64,000 nt of DNA, taken from NCBI GenBank assembly GCA_964196055.1, contig CAXMSF010000251.1, forward strand, positions 1 through 64,000, in the 5' to 3' direction. The notes below the pieces were generated by a model, which saw nothing but the letters and a program-made list of their open reading frames with translations, searched no databases and was not told the origin of the DNA. The translations under genes and the position numbers were made by a program. This document shows positions 8,789-18,043 of this stretch, one piece after another. The DNA is from JAFDEI01 sp964196055. Its GTDB lineage: Bacteria > Myxococcota_A > UBA9160 > SMWR01. Numbering within the stretch: position 1 is the stretch's first letter; every line of letters begins with the position of its first letter.

Positions 8789-10216
8789 ATGGCTCGACAA
8801 CCCAGATCGCTGATCGTTCCGGTCGAGAACCAGGTCCGGGAGCTGGATCCCAAATTGCTGGTCGCCTGCGCGGCCGCCGAGCGCGGCTTTCGCGTCTTTC
8901 TCGGCTCGCGCACTCGGATCGACTTCAGAATCGCGTCGTTCCCACGCGGGTTCTACCTGGCGAAAGGCATGACCCCCAAATCGGCGAAGATGTTCCGGAT
9001 CATGCGCCGAATCGGCCACGAGATCGCCGCACTCGACGAGGAGGGACTCGTCTACCACTCGGCTGCGGAATACTGCGCGCGCCGAGTCTCGGACGAAACG
9101 CTGCAGCTCGTCACGATGCTGTTCACCTGGGGCGACGCCGGGGCCAAACTGCTCCGCGACCATCTCGGAGACTCCGCAACCCCGGTACGAGTCACCGGCA
9201 ACCCTCGGATCGACCTGTTGCGGCCCGAGTTGCGCGGCTACTTCGCCGAGGATGCCGCACGAATCCGCGCACGCCACGGACCGTTCCTGCTGATCAACAC
9301 CAACTTCGCCAAGGTGAACGCCTACTTCCCGAAGATGAACCTGCTCGTACCGCCGACCCAGCCCGGTCAGCAGAGCGAACTCGGTGCGGCGGGCATCGGT
9401 CTGCCGCGTGATTTCGCGGAGGGCCTGGCCGCTCACAAGAGCGCGCTGTTCGAACACTTCCGCGCGATGATCCCTGCGCTTCACTCGGCCTTTCCAGGTC
9501 ACCGCCTGATCGTCCGACCGCACCCTTCCGAGAACCGTGCGCCATGGCAGGCGGTCGTCTCGGAGCTCGCGCGGGCCGATGTGATCCACGAGGGAAACGT
9601 GATCGCCTGGCTGGAAGCATCGAGCGCGTTGATCCACAACGGCTGCACGACCGGAATCGAGGCGCTCTGCCTCGGCAAGCCCGCGATCGCGTACCGGCCC
9701 GTGTCATGCGATCCGTTCGACCTGGAGCTACCGAACACGCTCAGTCGGCAATGTTTCGATCTCGACGCGCTGCGCGAGGCCGTCGCGAGCGCGCTCGACG
9801 AGAAGTTCGACGCCCACCCGAACGAAGCTCAGCAACGCCTGGTCGAACACCACATCGCCGCGCGCGACGGCGAGTTGGCAGCCGACCGGATCGTCGACGC
9901 ACTCGTGGAACGCGCGGCCGAAGCCGCGCCACTCCCGTCCGCGCCTCTGCGGCTGCGCGGCCGGCTCGCCGCCACCACGCGCAGCCTCGTGAAGCGCCAC
10001 ATCAAGGCGCGCGTCCCGCAGCACCGCAACAACCCGGCTTACCAACGGAACCGCTACCAGGGTGTATCGGAGCACGAGTTGGAGCAGCGGATCGCGCGCC
10101 TCGGCGCCTGCTTGAATCGCTTCGACGGGCTACGGGTGAGGCCGGTCGCTGAGCACATTCACGAGATCCAGGCAGCCCCCCCCGCAGGGAATCCCCCTGC
10201 TCACGATTCCATATGA
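8789..10216 (+). CDS. Surface carbohydrate biosynthesis protein, paralogue 2, 475 aa
   Basis: Homologous over its whole length to paralogue 1, with IPVENQVRELDPKL, GHEIAALDEEGLV, VTGNPRIDLL, LINTNF, IVRPHPSE and HNGCTTGIEA. The frame opens at 8651, but ATG 8789 puts the start at the same place as in the other paralogues. The gene diverges from paralogue 1 across a 188-bp gap and precedes the ulosonate operon by 174 bp. An in-frame run of eight C residues (10176-10183) lies in the last codons and encodes a Pro-rich tail that the other copies lack. It probably acts as a cytosolic glycosyl- or polyol-phosphate-transferase for a surface polymer. Confidence 0.85.
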   Translation: MARQPRSLIVPVENQVRELDPKLLVACAAAERGFRVFLGSRTRIDFRIASFPRGFYLAKGMTPKSAKMFRIMRRIGHEIAALDEEGLVYHSAAEYCARRVSDETLQLVTMLFTWGDAGAKLLRDHLGDSATPVRVTGNPRIDLLRPELRGYFAEDAARIRARHGPFLLINTNFAKVNAYFPKMNLLVPPTQPGQQSELGAAGIGLPRDFAEGLAAHKSALFEHFRAMIPALHSAFPGHRLIVRPHPSENRAPWQAVVSELARADVIHEGNVIAWLEASSALIHNGCTTGIEALCLGKPAIAYRPVSCDPFDLELPNTLSRQCFDLDALREAVASALDEKFDAHPNEAQQRLVEHHIAARDGELAADRIVDALVERAAEAAPLPSAPLRLRGRLAATTRSLVKRHIKARVPQHRNNPAYQRNRYQGVSEHELEQRIARLGACLNRFDGLRVRPVAEHIHEIQAAPPAGNPPAHDSI

Positions 10217-10390
10217 GCGTTCGAACCCGAAACAGGGGGGCGGCATCGAACCGATCGTTGCGCAGCGGTTCCGAGCGACCTCGGCTATTTTCGCCGCGGC
10301 CGCGCGAGCTGAGGTGATGGGCCTCACGCTTCGGACCCGAATCACGACGTGTCGCTGTGATCATCCACGCGGACCCCGAGGTAATCGGAC

Positions 10391-11488
10391 ATGTACAAGG
10401 TCAAGGTTCTGGGAGCCGGCTCGATCGGCAACCACCTCGCCAATGCCTCGCGCCGATGCGGCTGGCAGGTGGCGATCTGCGATCTCGACCCGGCCGCCCT
10501 CGCCCGCACGCGCAACGAGATCTACCCCAGCCGCTACGGCGCCTGGGACGAAGCCATCGAACTCTACCCGACCGGCGACGCGCCGAAATCGGTCTACGAC
10601 CTGATCGTCATCGGAACCCCGCCGGACGCGCATGTCGATCTGGCCATCGAGGCGATCGCGGAGGGCCCACGCGCCGTACTGGTCGAGAAACCGGTATGCG
10701 GTCCCGACCTCGCGCGGGCCCAGGAGATGTTCGACCTCGCAAAGGAGCGCGGCGTCCAGGTATTCGTCGGCTACGACCACGTCGTCGGAGCCTCCGCAGT
10801 CCACGCTCTCCAGCAGGCCCGCACGCTCGGCCGAATCGAGACTCTCGATGTCGAATTCCGCGAGTACTGGGGCGGGATCTTCGCCGCACACCCGTGGCTC
10901 GACGGCCCCCAGGACAGCTACCTGGGTTTCTGGCAGCGCGGCGGCGGCGCCAGCGGCGAGCATTCCCACGCGATCAATCTGTGGCAGCACTTCGCCCGCG
11001 AACTCGGAGCCGGGCGTGTCATCGAAGTGACCGCGACTCTCGATTACGTCAAGACGGATCTCGTCGACTACGACAGCCTGTGCCTGCTCAACCTGCGCAC
11101 CGAATCCGGCCTGGTCGGGCGTGTCGTACAGGATGTGGTCACACAGCCTCCCCGCAAGTGGGCGCGCATCCAGGCCGAAAACGGCTACGCGGACCTGTCG
11201 ATCGGCTTCGAGCCCGGCATCGACCGGGTCGAGTCCAGACTGGGAGAAGCCGAGGCCGAAGAGCACGTCGTCGAGAAGACGCGACCGGACGACTTCATCG
11301 CTGAACTCGAGCACATCGAAGCCGTGCTCGAGGGGCGCAGCGACTCCGAAGCACTGCACATCGAACGCGGCCTCGACACCATGCTCGTGGTCGCAGCTGC
11401 GCACCGCTCGGCAGCCGAAGGGCGATGCGTCACCATCGACTACAGCGCCGGGTACACGCCCGCAGCGCTCACGACCTCCAGGTCCTGA
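10391..11488 (+). CDS. Gfo/Idh/MocA-family sugar oxidoreductase, 365 aa
   Basis: An NAD(P)-dependent dehydrogenase with a Rossmann motif at residue 7 (GAGSIGNHLA) and the EKPVC motif near residue 100 that carries the catalytic Lys of the family. The GGGASGEHSHAINLW stretch near residue 190 matches the substrate-binding region, which often includes a His. It is the first gene of the four-gene operon for an activated ulosonic-type sugar and is followed by the NeuB-like synthase after 26 nt. It probably oxidises a sugar or sugar nucleotide that feeds the condensation step. The substrate is unknown. Confidence 0.86.
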   Translation: MYKVKVLGAGSIGNHLANASRRCGWQVAICDLDPAALARTRNEIYPSRYGAWDEAIELYPTGDAPKSVYDLIVIGTPPDAHVDLAIEAIAEGPRAVLVEKPVCGPDLARAQEMFDLAKERGVQVFVGYDHVVGASAVHALQQARTLGRIETLDVEFREYWGGIFAAHPWLDGPQDSYLGFWQRGGGASGEHSHAINLWQHFARELGAGRVIEVTATLDYVKTDLVDYDSLCLLNLRTESGLVGRVVQDVVTQPPRKWARIQAENGYADLSIGFEPGIDRVESRLGEAEAEEHVVEKTRPDDFIAELEHIEAVLEGRSDSEALHIERGLDTMLVVAAAHRSAAEGRCVTIDYSAGYTPAALTTSRS

Positions 11489-11514
11489 ACCAATACAGCA
11501 AAGGGTGTGAGAAC

Positions 11515-13089
11515 ATGGAATCAAAGTTCGAGTTTCGCGATCTCTTCGTCCTCGACCTGGCAAACAACCACCAGGGCAACGTCGATCACGGCAAGAAGAT
11601 CATCCAGTCCATGTCGGACGTGTGCAACAAGCACGGGGTCCGAGCTGCGATCAAGTTCCAGTTTCGCCAGCTGGACAGCTTCATCCATCCAGACCACCAG
11701 CAGGGGAGCGATCTCAAGTACATCCAACGCTTCCAGGGAACGCGCATGGAGCGAGCGGGTTTCGAAGAACTGCTGCAGGAGGTCTGGTCACGTGGCCACC
11801 TCGCCGCCTGCACTCCGTTCGACGAGGAGTCGGTCGAAGTCATCGACGAGATGGGATTCGACGTCATCAAGGTGGCGAGTTGCTCGGCGAAGGACTGGCC
11901 GCTGCTCGAGGCGGTGTCGGCCTCCGGGAAGCCGGTGATCTGCTCGACGGGCGGGCTCACCACCTTCGACATCGACAACGTCGTGAGCTTCTTCCAGCAC
12001 CGAGCCGTCCACTTCGCACTGATGCACTGCGTGTCGATCTACCCCACGCCGGACGAGAAGCTCGCGCTGCAGCAAATCCGAAACCTCGACGAACGCTATC
12101 CCGGCACCGTGATCGGCTGGTCGACCCACGAGGACCCGGACGACACCGTCCCGGTCGGCATGGCAATGGCTCTCGGCGCACGCATGTTCGAACGGCATGT
12201 CGGCGTCGCGACCGACGAGATCACGCTGAACGCCTACTCATCGAGCCCCGAGCAGCTCAACCAGTGGATGGCCGCACACGCGCGCGCAAAGGTGATGCTC
12301 GGCCCGCTGGAGCGGCCGCCCGTGGCCGCCGCTGAACAGGAGGCGATCGACAGTCTGCGGCGTGGCGTCTATGCCCGCGAGGAAATCGGCAAGGGCAGCC
12401 CGATCTCGCGCGACCAGGTCTTCTTCGCCATGCCCTACGTCGATGGCCAGCTCGAAACCGGGCGCTGGAAGGAGGGCATGGTGGCAACCGAGGACGTCGC
12501 GGCGAACGGCCCCCTTCTCCTCGATGACCTGCTGGTCCCCGAGAACGAAGACGTCCAGGTGATCAAGTCCGCAATCCACGAGGTGAAGGCGATGCTGAAC
12601 GAGGCCCGCATCCACCTCGGGCCCGATTTCGTGACCGAGTACTCGCACCACTACGGCATCGCGAACTTCCGCAAGTTCGGCGCGGTGCTGATCGAGTGCA
12701 TCAACCGCGAATACTGCAAGAAACTCGTGGTCCAACTGCCGCTCCAACGACACCCGTCTCATTACCATGCCCGCAAGGAGGAGACCTTCCAGATCCTGTA
12801 CGGGAAGCTCTTCTCCAAGATCGACGGTCACGTCCGCGAGCTCTACCCGGGCGACACCGTACTCGTCCAGCCGGGCGTCTGGCATTCCTTCTGGACCGAG
12901 GACACCGGCGTGATCTTCGAGGAAGTGTCGACGACGCACTACAACAACGACTCATTCTACGAGGACAAACAGATCAACAAACTCGAACGAGCCGAGCGCA
13001 AGACCGTCGTCGACAACTGGGGGCGCTTCCAACTCTCGAAGCACAAGGACGTGGCTGCCGAGGAGGCGTCCGAAGCCGACGAGCAATGA
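11515..13089 (+). CDS. NeuB-like ulosonic acid synthase fused to a C-terminal cupin, 524 aa
   Basis: Residues 1-270 are a NeuB TIM barrel: DLANNHQGN (usual form EIGxNHxG), IKFQF, VIKVASCSAKDWPL, CSTGG, SIYPTPDEKL and GWSTHEDP. This domain condenses phosphoenolpyruvate with an aldose to make a 2-keto-3-deoxy acid. Residues about 280-330 resemble a SAF-type sugar-binding domain. Residues about 400-500 form a cupin with putative metal ligands His416, His418, Glu423 and His457. The frame opens upstream at 11425, but ATG 11515 follows a GAG-rich site and starts the conserved domain. The stop overlaps the next start (ATGA). A fused cupin is unusual for NeuB; it may isomerise the aldose substrate or product. 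Confidence 0.88.
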   Translation: MESKFEFRDLFVLDLANNHQGNVDHGKKIIQSMSDVCNKHGVRAAIKFQFRQLDSFIHPDHQQGSDLKYIQRFQGTRMERAGFEELLQEVWSRGHLAACTPFDEESVEVIDEMGFDVIKVASCSAKDWPLLEAVSASGKPVICSTGGLTTFDIDNVVSFFQHRAVHFALMHCVSIYPTPDEKLALQQIRNLDERYPGTVIGWSTHEDPDDTVPVGMAMALGARMFERHVGVATDEITLNAYSSSPEQLNQWMAAHARAKVMLGPLERPPVAAAEQEAIDSLRRGVYAREEIGKGSPISRDQVFFAMPYVDGQLETGRWKEGMVATEDVAANGPLLLDDLLVPENEDVQVIKSAIHEVKAMLNEARIHLGPDFVTEYSHHYGIANFRKFGAVLIECINREYCKKLVVQLPLQRHPSHYHARKEETFQILYGKLFSKIDGHVRELYPGDTVLVQPGVWHSFWTEDTGVIFEEVSTTHYNNDSFYEDKQINKLERAERKTVVDNWGRFQLSKHKDVAAEEASEADEQ

Positions 13090-13760
13090 TTCGCTGTGTC
13101 GGCTTCGATTTCGACGGAACGCTGGTCGACTCGAACGCCATCAAACGCAGCAGTTTCTTCGATGTCTTTTCGGACGTAGATCCCGGCGGCGAAACGGTCG
13201 CACACGTGCTCGACGAGGTCCGCCCGGGCGACCGATACGACATCGTGCGTGAAGTCGCCGTTCGGTTGCGCAACCTCGGAGCGATTCCGATCGAGTCCGG
13301 CATCGAGGCCTTCGCCCGACGTCGGGCTGCGGCCTACACGCGGCGCTGCGAAGAAGCCGTCGCGAAGTGCCCCGAGATTCCGGGGGCGACCGCCACCCTC
13401 GAGTGGCTGGTCGCCCGCGGACTTCCGCTCTACGTGAACTCCGCGACTCCCCAGGAGCCCCTGCGGCGAGTGCTCGAATTGCGATCGATGGCGCAGCACT
13501 TCCGTCTCTGCCTCGGCCGGCCCGCGGATAAGGGTGAAAACCTCGGGACGATCTGCGCCGATGCGGGCGTGCCACCACAGGCGATGCTCTTCGTCGGCGA
13601 CGGCGAGGACGATCGCGGTGCGGCGCTGACCTTCGGCTGTCGCTTCATCGCGATCGTGCGGCCCGGCCCGAACCGCTTCGAGGCCACTCCGACGAACTGC
13701 ATCGCCGACCTCCACGCGTTGCCGGCGCTCGTCGAGCGACTTCAGGAGGAAATTCGATGA
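13086..13760 (+). CDS. HAD-superfamily phosphatase of the ulosonate operon, 224 aa
   Basis: HAD motif I is FDFDGTLVDSN with Asp8 as nucleophile and Asp10 as acid/base. Motif II is the Ser/Thr in VNSATP, the motif III Lys lies before GENLGTICA, and motif IV is VGDGEDDRGAA. An alpha-helical cap is inserted between motifs I and II, as in beta-phosphoglucomutase-like members. It overlaps both the NeuB-like gene and the CMP-sugar synthetase gene by ATGA junctions. The likely role is dephosphorylation of an ulosonate-phosphate, as KdsC or NanP-type phosphatases do in related pathways. The start at 13086 is fixed by the overlap and motif I position. Confidence 0.87.
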   Translation: MIRCVGFDFDGTLVDSNAIKRSSFFDVFSDVDPGGETVAHVLDEVRPGDRYDIVREVAVRLRNLGAIPIESGIEAFARRRAAAYTRRCEEAVAKCPEIPGATATLEWLVARGLPLYVNSATPQEPLRRVLELRSMAQHFRLCLGRPADKGENLGTICADAGVPPQAMLFVGDGEDDRGAALTFGCRFIAIVRPGPNRFEATPTNCIADLHALPALVERLQEEIR

Positions 13761-14476
13761 TCGGCAACAAGCGGATCCTGGCGGTCTGCCCTGCGCGCGG
13801 CGGCAGCAAGGGCATCCCGCGGAAGAACCTGAAGACCTTCCGCGGCGTGCCGCTCGTCGCAATCGTGGGCCAGGTGGTCGCGGAGGTCCCCGAGATCGAC
13901 CGCGCGGTGGTGAGCACCGACGACGACGAAATCGCACGCGTGGCCGAGGAATCCGGACTTGCGGCGCCGTTCCGGCGGCCCGAGGCACTCTCCGGCGATC
14001 GCATCGGTGACCTCGAAGTTCTCACGAACGCGCTCGAAGAGATGGAGGCGATCGACGGCGTTCACTACGACATCGTGCTGATGCTCCAGCCCACCTCCCC
14101 GCTACGCCGCGTAGGGCACGTGCGCAACGCACTCGCGATGCTCGGGAAGGGCGGCTTCGACGCGGTCTGGACGGTGTCGGAGACCGATTCGAAGGAACAC
14201 CCGCTGAAACAGCTCACCGTCGACCGCGACAGCGGTCGGATGGACTTCTACGATGCCGACGGCGGGAAGATCATCGCGCGCCAACAGTTGACCCCCGTCT
14301 ACCACCGCAACGGAGTCGCGTACGCGATCTCGCGCAGCTGCCTGCTCGACCAGAAGAACATCAAGGGCGCAAACACCGGCGCCCTCGTGATCCCCGGCCA
14401 CATGGTCAGCATCGACACCCTCTGGGATCTCCAACTCGCCGAGTACATTGCCGAGCGAGAAGACCCGCGCCGCTGA
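13757..14476 (+). CDS. CMP-ulosonic acid synthetase (NeuA-like cytidylyltransferase), 239 aa
   Basis: Acylneuraminate cytidylyltransferase family. The CTP-binding loop is ARGGSKGIPRKNLK at residues 11-24. VVSTDDDEIA and the MLQPTSPLR block, which forms the sugar-acid site, follow. The enzyme activates a 2-keto-3-deoxy sugar acid to its CMP form. It overlaps the HAD gene by 4 nt and is the last gene of the operon, which supports the order synthase, phosphatase, activation. Its closest relatives could act on sialic, legionaminic or pseudaminic acid, or a Kdn/Kdo variant. No aminotransferase, epimerase or acetyltransferase is present here to decide. Confidence 0.9.
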   Translation: MIGNKRILAVCPARGGSKGIPRKNLKTFRGVPLVAIVGQVVAEVPEIDRAVVSTDDDEIARVAEESGLAAPFRRPEALSGDRIGDLEVLTNALEEMEAIDGVHYDIVLMLQPTSPLRRVGHVRNALAMLGKGGFDAVWTVSETDSKEHPLKQLTVDRDSGRMDFYDADGGKIIARQQLTPVYHRNGVAYAISRSCLLDQKNIKGANTGALVIPGHMVSIDTLWDLQLAEYIAEREDPRR

Positions 14477-14692
14477 CCGGCCTCGGTACCGGCGAAACCG
14501 GGTCACGGCTCCCAGCAGCCGCTCCTCCCGGCAGCGCGACCGAGCCGCTACGGAAGTCGCCGCAAATTCCCGTGCTAGCCATTGCGCAGCAGCAGCGTTC
14601 GACTCGCCCTTCGATCGACCGCTAGACTCCGGGTGAAGGTGCTGCGTACCCCGCCGCGACACGCCGGGATCTACCTATGAGGTCGAAGCCCA

Positions 14693-15214
14693 ATGAGTGA
14701 CGACCCCGATGCTCCCAAGCCGCGCTTCGGGCGCTACCTGGCTGGTCTGGCATTCGTCTCGATGCTCGGCTTCGTATTTCTCAACTACCGGGATCCATGG
14801 CCCCCGATCGTCTCGCCTCCGCTCGTACCCGCGCCCGAGGTCCCAGCACCGCCAAGCACGAACACGTTGTCGCTCGCGCCGCCGCCGGCCGTCGAAGCCG
14901 ACCAATCCACGACCCCCGAACACGCCGCCGAAGCCGAAATCGAAGACACGATTCCAACGACTTCACTGCCGTTGCGCCTGAACGCGACCGTGGTCCAAGA
15001 GGATCCATCGCGTTCGTTGGCACGCGTCGAGGATGCGCAGTTGTCGAATGCGCAGATGTTGTTGCAAGGACAGATCTTCGAGGGGCGCCCGCACGTCAGA
15101 CTCATCACGATCGAATCCGACTCGGTACTGATCGACAACTACGGCACGCTCGAACGGTTGCCGCTCGAACCGGGCGGCCTGCAGTTCACCGCCGAGTCAT
15201 CGCACGACGAGTAG
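14693..15214 (+). CDS. GspC-like type II secretion protein, 173 aa
   Basis: A short cytoplasmic N-terminus is followed by one membrane helix (residues about 14-31), a Pro-rich linker, and a periplasmic domain from about residue 90 (LPLRLNATVV ... NYGTLERLPL). That domain matches the GspC homology region: a beta-rich fold around a conserved pattern of L-x-GT-like, S-x-A, and G-x-E-x-L elements. GspC links the inner-membrane platform to the secretin. No PDZ or coiled-coil C-terminus is present and no other gsp gene is adjacent, so it may be an orphan or a divergent partner. A GAGGTC site precedes the ATG. Confidence 0.65.
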   Translation: MSDDPDAPKPRFGRYLAGLAFVSMLGFVFLNYRDPWPPIVSPPLVPAPEVPAPPSTNTLSLAPPPAVEADQSTTPEHAAEAEIEDTIPTTSLPLRLNATVVQEDPSRSLARVEDAQLSNAQMLLQGQIFEGRPHVRLITIESDSVLIDNYGTLERLPLEPGGLQFTAESSHDE

Positions 15215-15316
15215 CAGGCAGCTTCCGCACCATCGCGTGAAAACCGCTGCCAGTGGATGGCCCCACGCCCGGGATCACGCGGACCCGGCCCCCGTCAGCG
15301 GACGGGCATCATCCGC

Positions 15317-16504
15317 TCAGGCGCCGATCTCCGCGATCACGGTCTCCATGATCTCGAAGCGATTGATCTGGTTGGTGCCTTCGTAGATCTGGGTCAGTTT
15401 GGCATCCCGCAGCAGCTTCTCGACGCCGTACTCGTGCATGTAACCATTGCCGCCCAGCACCTGGATCGCATCGGTCGCGTTGGCCACCGCCGCATCCGAG
15501 GCGAAGGTCTTGGCCATCGAGGCGAGCTTGAGTGACGGCTTCCCCGCGGCGGTCGCGGCCGCCGACTTCCACACCAGCCCACGCGCGGCTTCGACACGGA
15601 TCGCCATGTCGGCGAGCATCAGTTGGATCGTCTGGTGGTGCACGATCGGCTTTCCACCCTGAACCCGCTCCGCGGCGTAGTCGAGTGCTCGGTCGTAGGC
15701 GGCGCGCGCGATTCCGAGTGCGATCGTCGCAACCGGTGTCCGCGTCACCGACATGATCAGCCGGTTCAACTCCCAGCCTCCGCCCTCTTTACCGATCAGG
15801 TGGTTATCCGGCACGAACACGTCGTCGAAGAGAAGCTCGGTAGCGGGGCAGGCACGCTGCCCCATCTTGTCGAAGACCTGCCCCACTGCAAAGCCGGGGG
15901 TGTCGGCCGGGACCGCAAAACAGCTCATGGACTCGCGAATCGGTGCGTCCTGATCGTGCGTGGCAAAGACGGTCACCAGATTGGCGATCGAGCCGTTGGA
16001 GATGAAAACCTTGCGACCGTTGATCAGGTAGCCGTCCGCCTTGCGTTCGACGCGTGTCCGGGCCCGCCCTTCGGAATGTCCCTGGATGAAGTCCGAGCCC
16101 AGCCCCGGCTCCGTCGCCGCGAGCGCCGCCATTCGGGGCTGATCTGTCTCCCACGACGCCGACATCGGCCTCACGAAGCGCTCGATCGCCTCGAGATCAC
16201 CCGAGGCCAGGATGGGGGCTAGGCCCAGCATCGTCGCGCCGAGGAGCACGGTGCAGCCGGAGCACGCGGCCGCGAGCTCTTCGGTAACCAGGGCTCCCGT
16301 CACTGGGTCGTGGCCCTGCCCACCCAGGAACTCCGGGAGGTTGGAGCCGATGAGGCCGGCTCGCGCCGCCTCGCGGATGAGCTCTTCCCGCGCCGGACTC
16401 TCGGGATTCTTGTCCAGCTCGAGCGCACGTGGCGCCAGATGGCGACCCGCAAACTCACGCGCCCATTCTTGAATTTCGCGCTGCTCCGTCGTCAGCTCGA
16501 TCAT
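15317..16504 (-). CDS. Acyl-CoA dehydrogenase, 395 aa
   Basis: A full-length flavoprotein that oxidises acyl-CoA to trans-2-enoyl-CoA. The FAD and substrate contacts ATEPGLGSD and ISNGS occur in the middle domain, and the C-terminal block LRDAKLTQIYEGTNQI holds the putative catalytic Glu in YEGT. It is the last gene of the TetR-controlled group, and its ATG overlaps the stop of the acetoacetate-decarboxylase-like gene by 4 nt. A strong GGGAGGT site precedes the start. The chain-length preference is not deducible. The YEGT motif separates it from the two dehydrogenases at 34842 and 36100, which lack it. Confidence 0.93.
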   Translation of the reverse strand: MIELTTEQREIQEWAREFAGRHLAPRALELDKNPESPAREELIREAARAGLIGSNLPEFLGGQGHDPVTGALVTEELAAACSGCTVLLGATMLGLAPILASGDLEAIERFVRPMSASWETDQPRMAALAATEPGLGSDFIQGHSEGRARTRVERKADGYLINGRKVFISNGSIANLVTVFATHDQDAPIRESMSCFAVPADTPGFAVGQVFDKMGQRACPATELLFDDVFVPDNHLIGKEGGGWELNRLIMSVTRTPVATIALGIARAAYDRALDYAAERVQGGKPIVHHQTIQLMLADMAIRVEAARGLVWKSAAATAAGKPSLKLASMAKTFASDAAVANATDAIQVLGGNGYMHEYGVEKLLRDAKLTQIYEGTNQINRFEIMETVIAEIGA

Positions 16505-17235
16505 TTCCGTACCTCCCGCTTGATTCGTTTCAGCACTTCACCGGCGGGGATCGTGTTGTCCGAGAGCATCACGATCATGGCTCCCTCGTCCTCGGGAATC
16601 AGATCGGCGATGGGGTCGTGCTCGGAAGGCTCACAGCGAATTCGAGCCTGGCCGATCTCCTGTTCGCGAGGAATCAACTCGATCTGGGTCTTGGTGATTT
16701 CCTCGATCTCGATTTCACCCGCAGGTCCCGGAATCAGCTTGTAATTGAGTGCCGGCATTTCGGGGCCGGATACGCCCCCGGCAATGGCCGCCTCGGGCAT
16801 CGGCCCCTGAACCCGGCCCTCGACCGACAGGATCCGCTTGCCCCAGCGAGTCACTGTGCCGTGGATGCGGTCGCCGTCGCGTCGCCACTCGACCTCGGCC
16901 AGCTTCTTCGGAAAGCCGGCGATCTCGCGACCCGGAATCAACGCCTCGTCGGTCGTCACGTAGATGTAGGGGATGTAGTTCCCCAGAGTCTCGTCGACCC
17001 GCACCGGGACCATCACCACCGCTTCCTCGAACGGATGCTGGAACTCGGTCTGCGGGTAGCTCAACAGGGTCACCATTCCGGGCCCGTCGGCCGGCTCCAT
17101 GCTGGGCGGCAGCAGGGGCTCCACCGCGCCGGGGCGCGGCATGAATGGAAAAGCGGCGATCCGAACCCCCTGCCAGCAGTGCGGAAGTTCGCCGAACGTG
17201 GGAGAGGACCAGGGCATGCTGATGGGCTGAGTCAT
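16501..17235 (-). CDS. Acetoacetate decarboxylase family protein, 244 aa
   Basis: The REIAGFPKK motif at residues 103-111 matches the active site of acetoacetate decarboxylase: Glu104 and the Schiff-base Lys at 110 or 111. The length is normal for the family. True decarboxylases release CO2 from acetoacetate, but many homologues act on other keto acids or as aldolase-dehydratases. An AAGGAG site 8 nt before ATG 17235 fixes the start. It is coupled to the downstream acyl-CoA dehydrogenase and lies 121 bp below the TetR gene, so it is probably under that regulator. Confidence 0.88.
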   Translation of the reverse strand: MTQPISMPWSSPTFGELPHCWQGVRIAAFPFMPRPGAVEPLLPPSMEPADGPGMVTLLSYPQTEFQHPFEEAVVMVPVRVDETLGNYIPYIYVTTDEALIPGREIAGFPKKLAEVEWRRDGDRIHGTVTRWGKRILSVEGRVQGPMPEAAIAGGVSGPEMPALNYKLIPGPAGEIEIEEITKTQIELIPREQEIGQARIRCEPSEHDPIADLIPEDEGAMIVMLSDNTIPAGEVLKRIKREVRK

Positions 17236-17356
17236 GACTCGTACTCCTTGTGCCTGCGATGGATTCCTGCGTTCGAGCTTCTCATGGCGCTCGCTTTCAA
17301 TCGCGCCGCAGCGGCCGAAAGGGCCGTGCTCGTGTCATTCGTGCAACCGCTTCACT

Positions 17357-18043
17357 TCACTTCCCTCCGGAGACGGAAGCTGCCCTGGCTGCAGCAGCCT
17401 CGGCGACGAGGCGCTTCAATGGTGGCAGCCTGCGGCCCGCGATCTCTGCAGCCTCCTTCGGTCGCAGTCCCAGCAGTCGCAGCAACTCCTCCGCCAGGAA
17501 GCGGTCCGCGTCCCTCGGTAGCCCCGTCTCGAGTTTGACCCGCATCACCCCCAGCAGCGCTCCACCGAATGCCGCCAGCGTCGTCTTCTCGTCGTAGCTG
17601 GCGAAGCGACCGGCATCGAAGCCCCGCTGCAGGTCCCGCGCGAGGCGACCTCCCAGGGACGATTGAAGCTGGGGAGCATACAGGCCGGTGCGAACGGCGA
17701 ACCAACCCCAGATCGGATCGTGATCCACCATCCGCACCGTCAGCCGAATGTTCTGGGCGAGAATCTCCGCGATGTCGTCCTTCCCCGCGTGGATCCGATC
17801 GAGAGCCGCGCCGTGGGCCTCGAAAGTGTCGGAGATCACCGCCTCGAGGAGTTGATCCTTGGTGGCGAAGTGGTTGTAGAAGGATCCGACGCCGACACCG
17901 GCCTCCTCGGTGATCTCGGAAATGGGCGTGGCCTCGATCCCCCGGGTCGCTGCAATTCGCCTCGCCGCCTCGATCAACCGAGAACGCGTGCGGAGCCGCC
18001 GCCCGCTTTCCCGAGCAAGGCTGTCCGTAGCGGCTTGCGTCAT
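17357..18043 (-). CDS. TetR-family transcriptional regulator, 228 aa
   Basis: An N-terminal helix-turn-helix is at residues about 20-65 (ISEITEEAGVGVGSFYNHF), the classic TetR recognition helix. The C-terminal ligand-binding half is divergent. The start overlaps the stop of the FAD-dependent oxidoreductase gene (ATGA), so the regulator is co-transcribed with it. The double palindrome at 19154-19198, upstream of the operon, is the likely operator, which would make the operon autoregulated. The inducer is probably an acyl-CoA or isoprenoid-related ligand, judging from the neighbours; this is inference. Confidence 0.9.
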   Translation of the reverse strand: MTQAATDSLARESGRRLRTRSRLIEAARRIAATRGIEATPISEITEEAGVGVGSFYNHFATKDQLLEAVISDTFEAHGAALDRIHAGKDDIAEILAQNIRLTVRMVDHDPIWGWFAVRTGLYAPQLQSSLGGRLARDLQRGFDAGRFASYDEKTTLAAFGGALLGVMRVKLETGLPRDADRFLAEELLRLLGLRPKEAAEIAGRRLPPLKRLVAEAAAARAASVSGGK

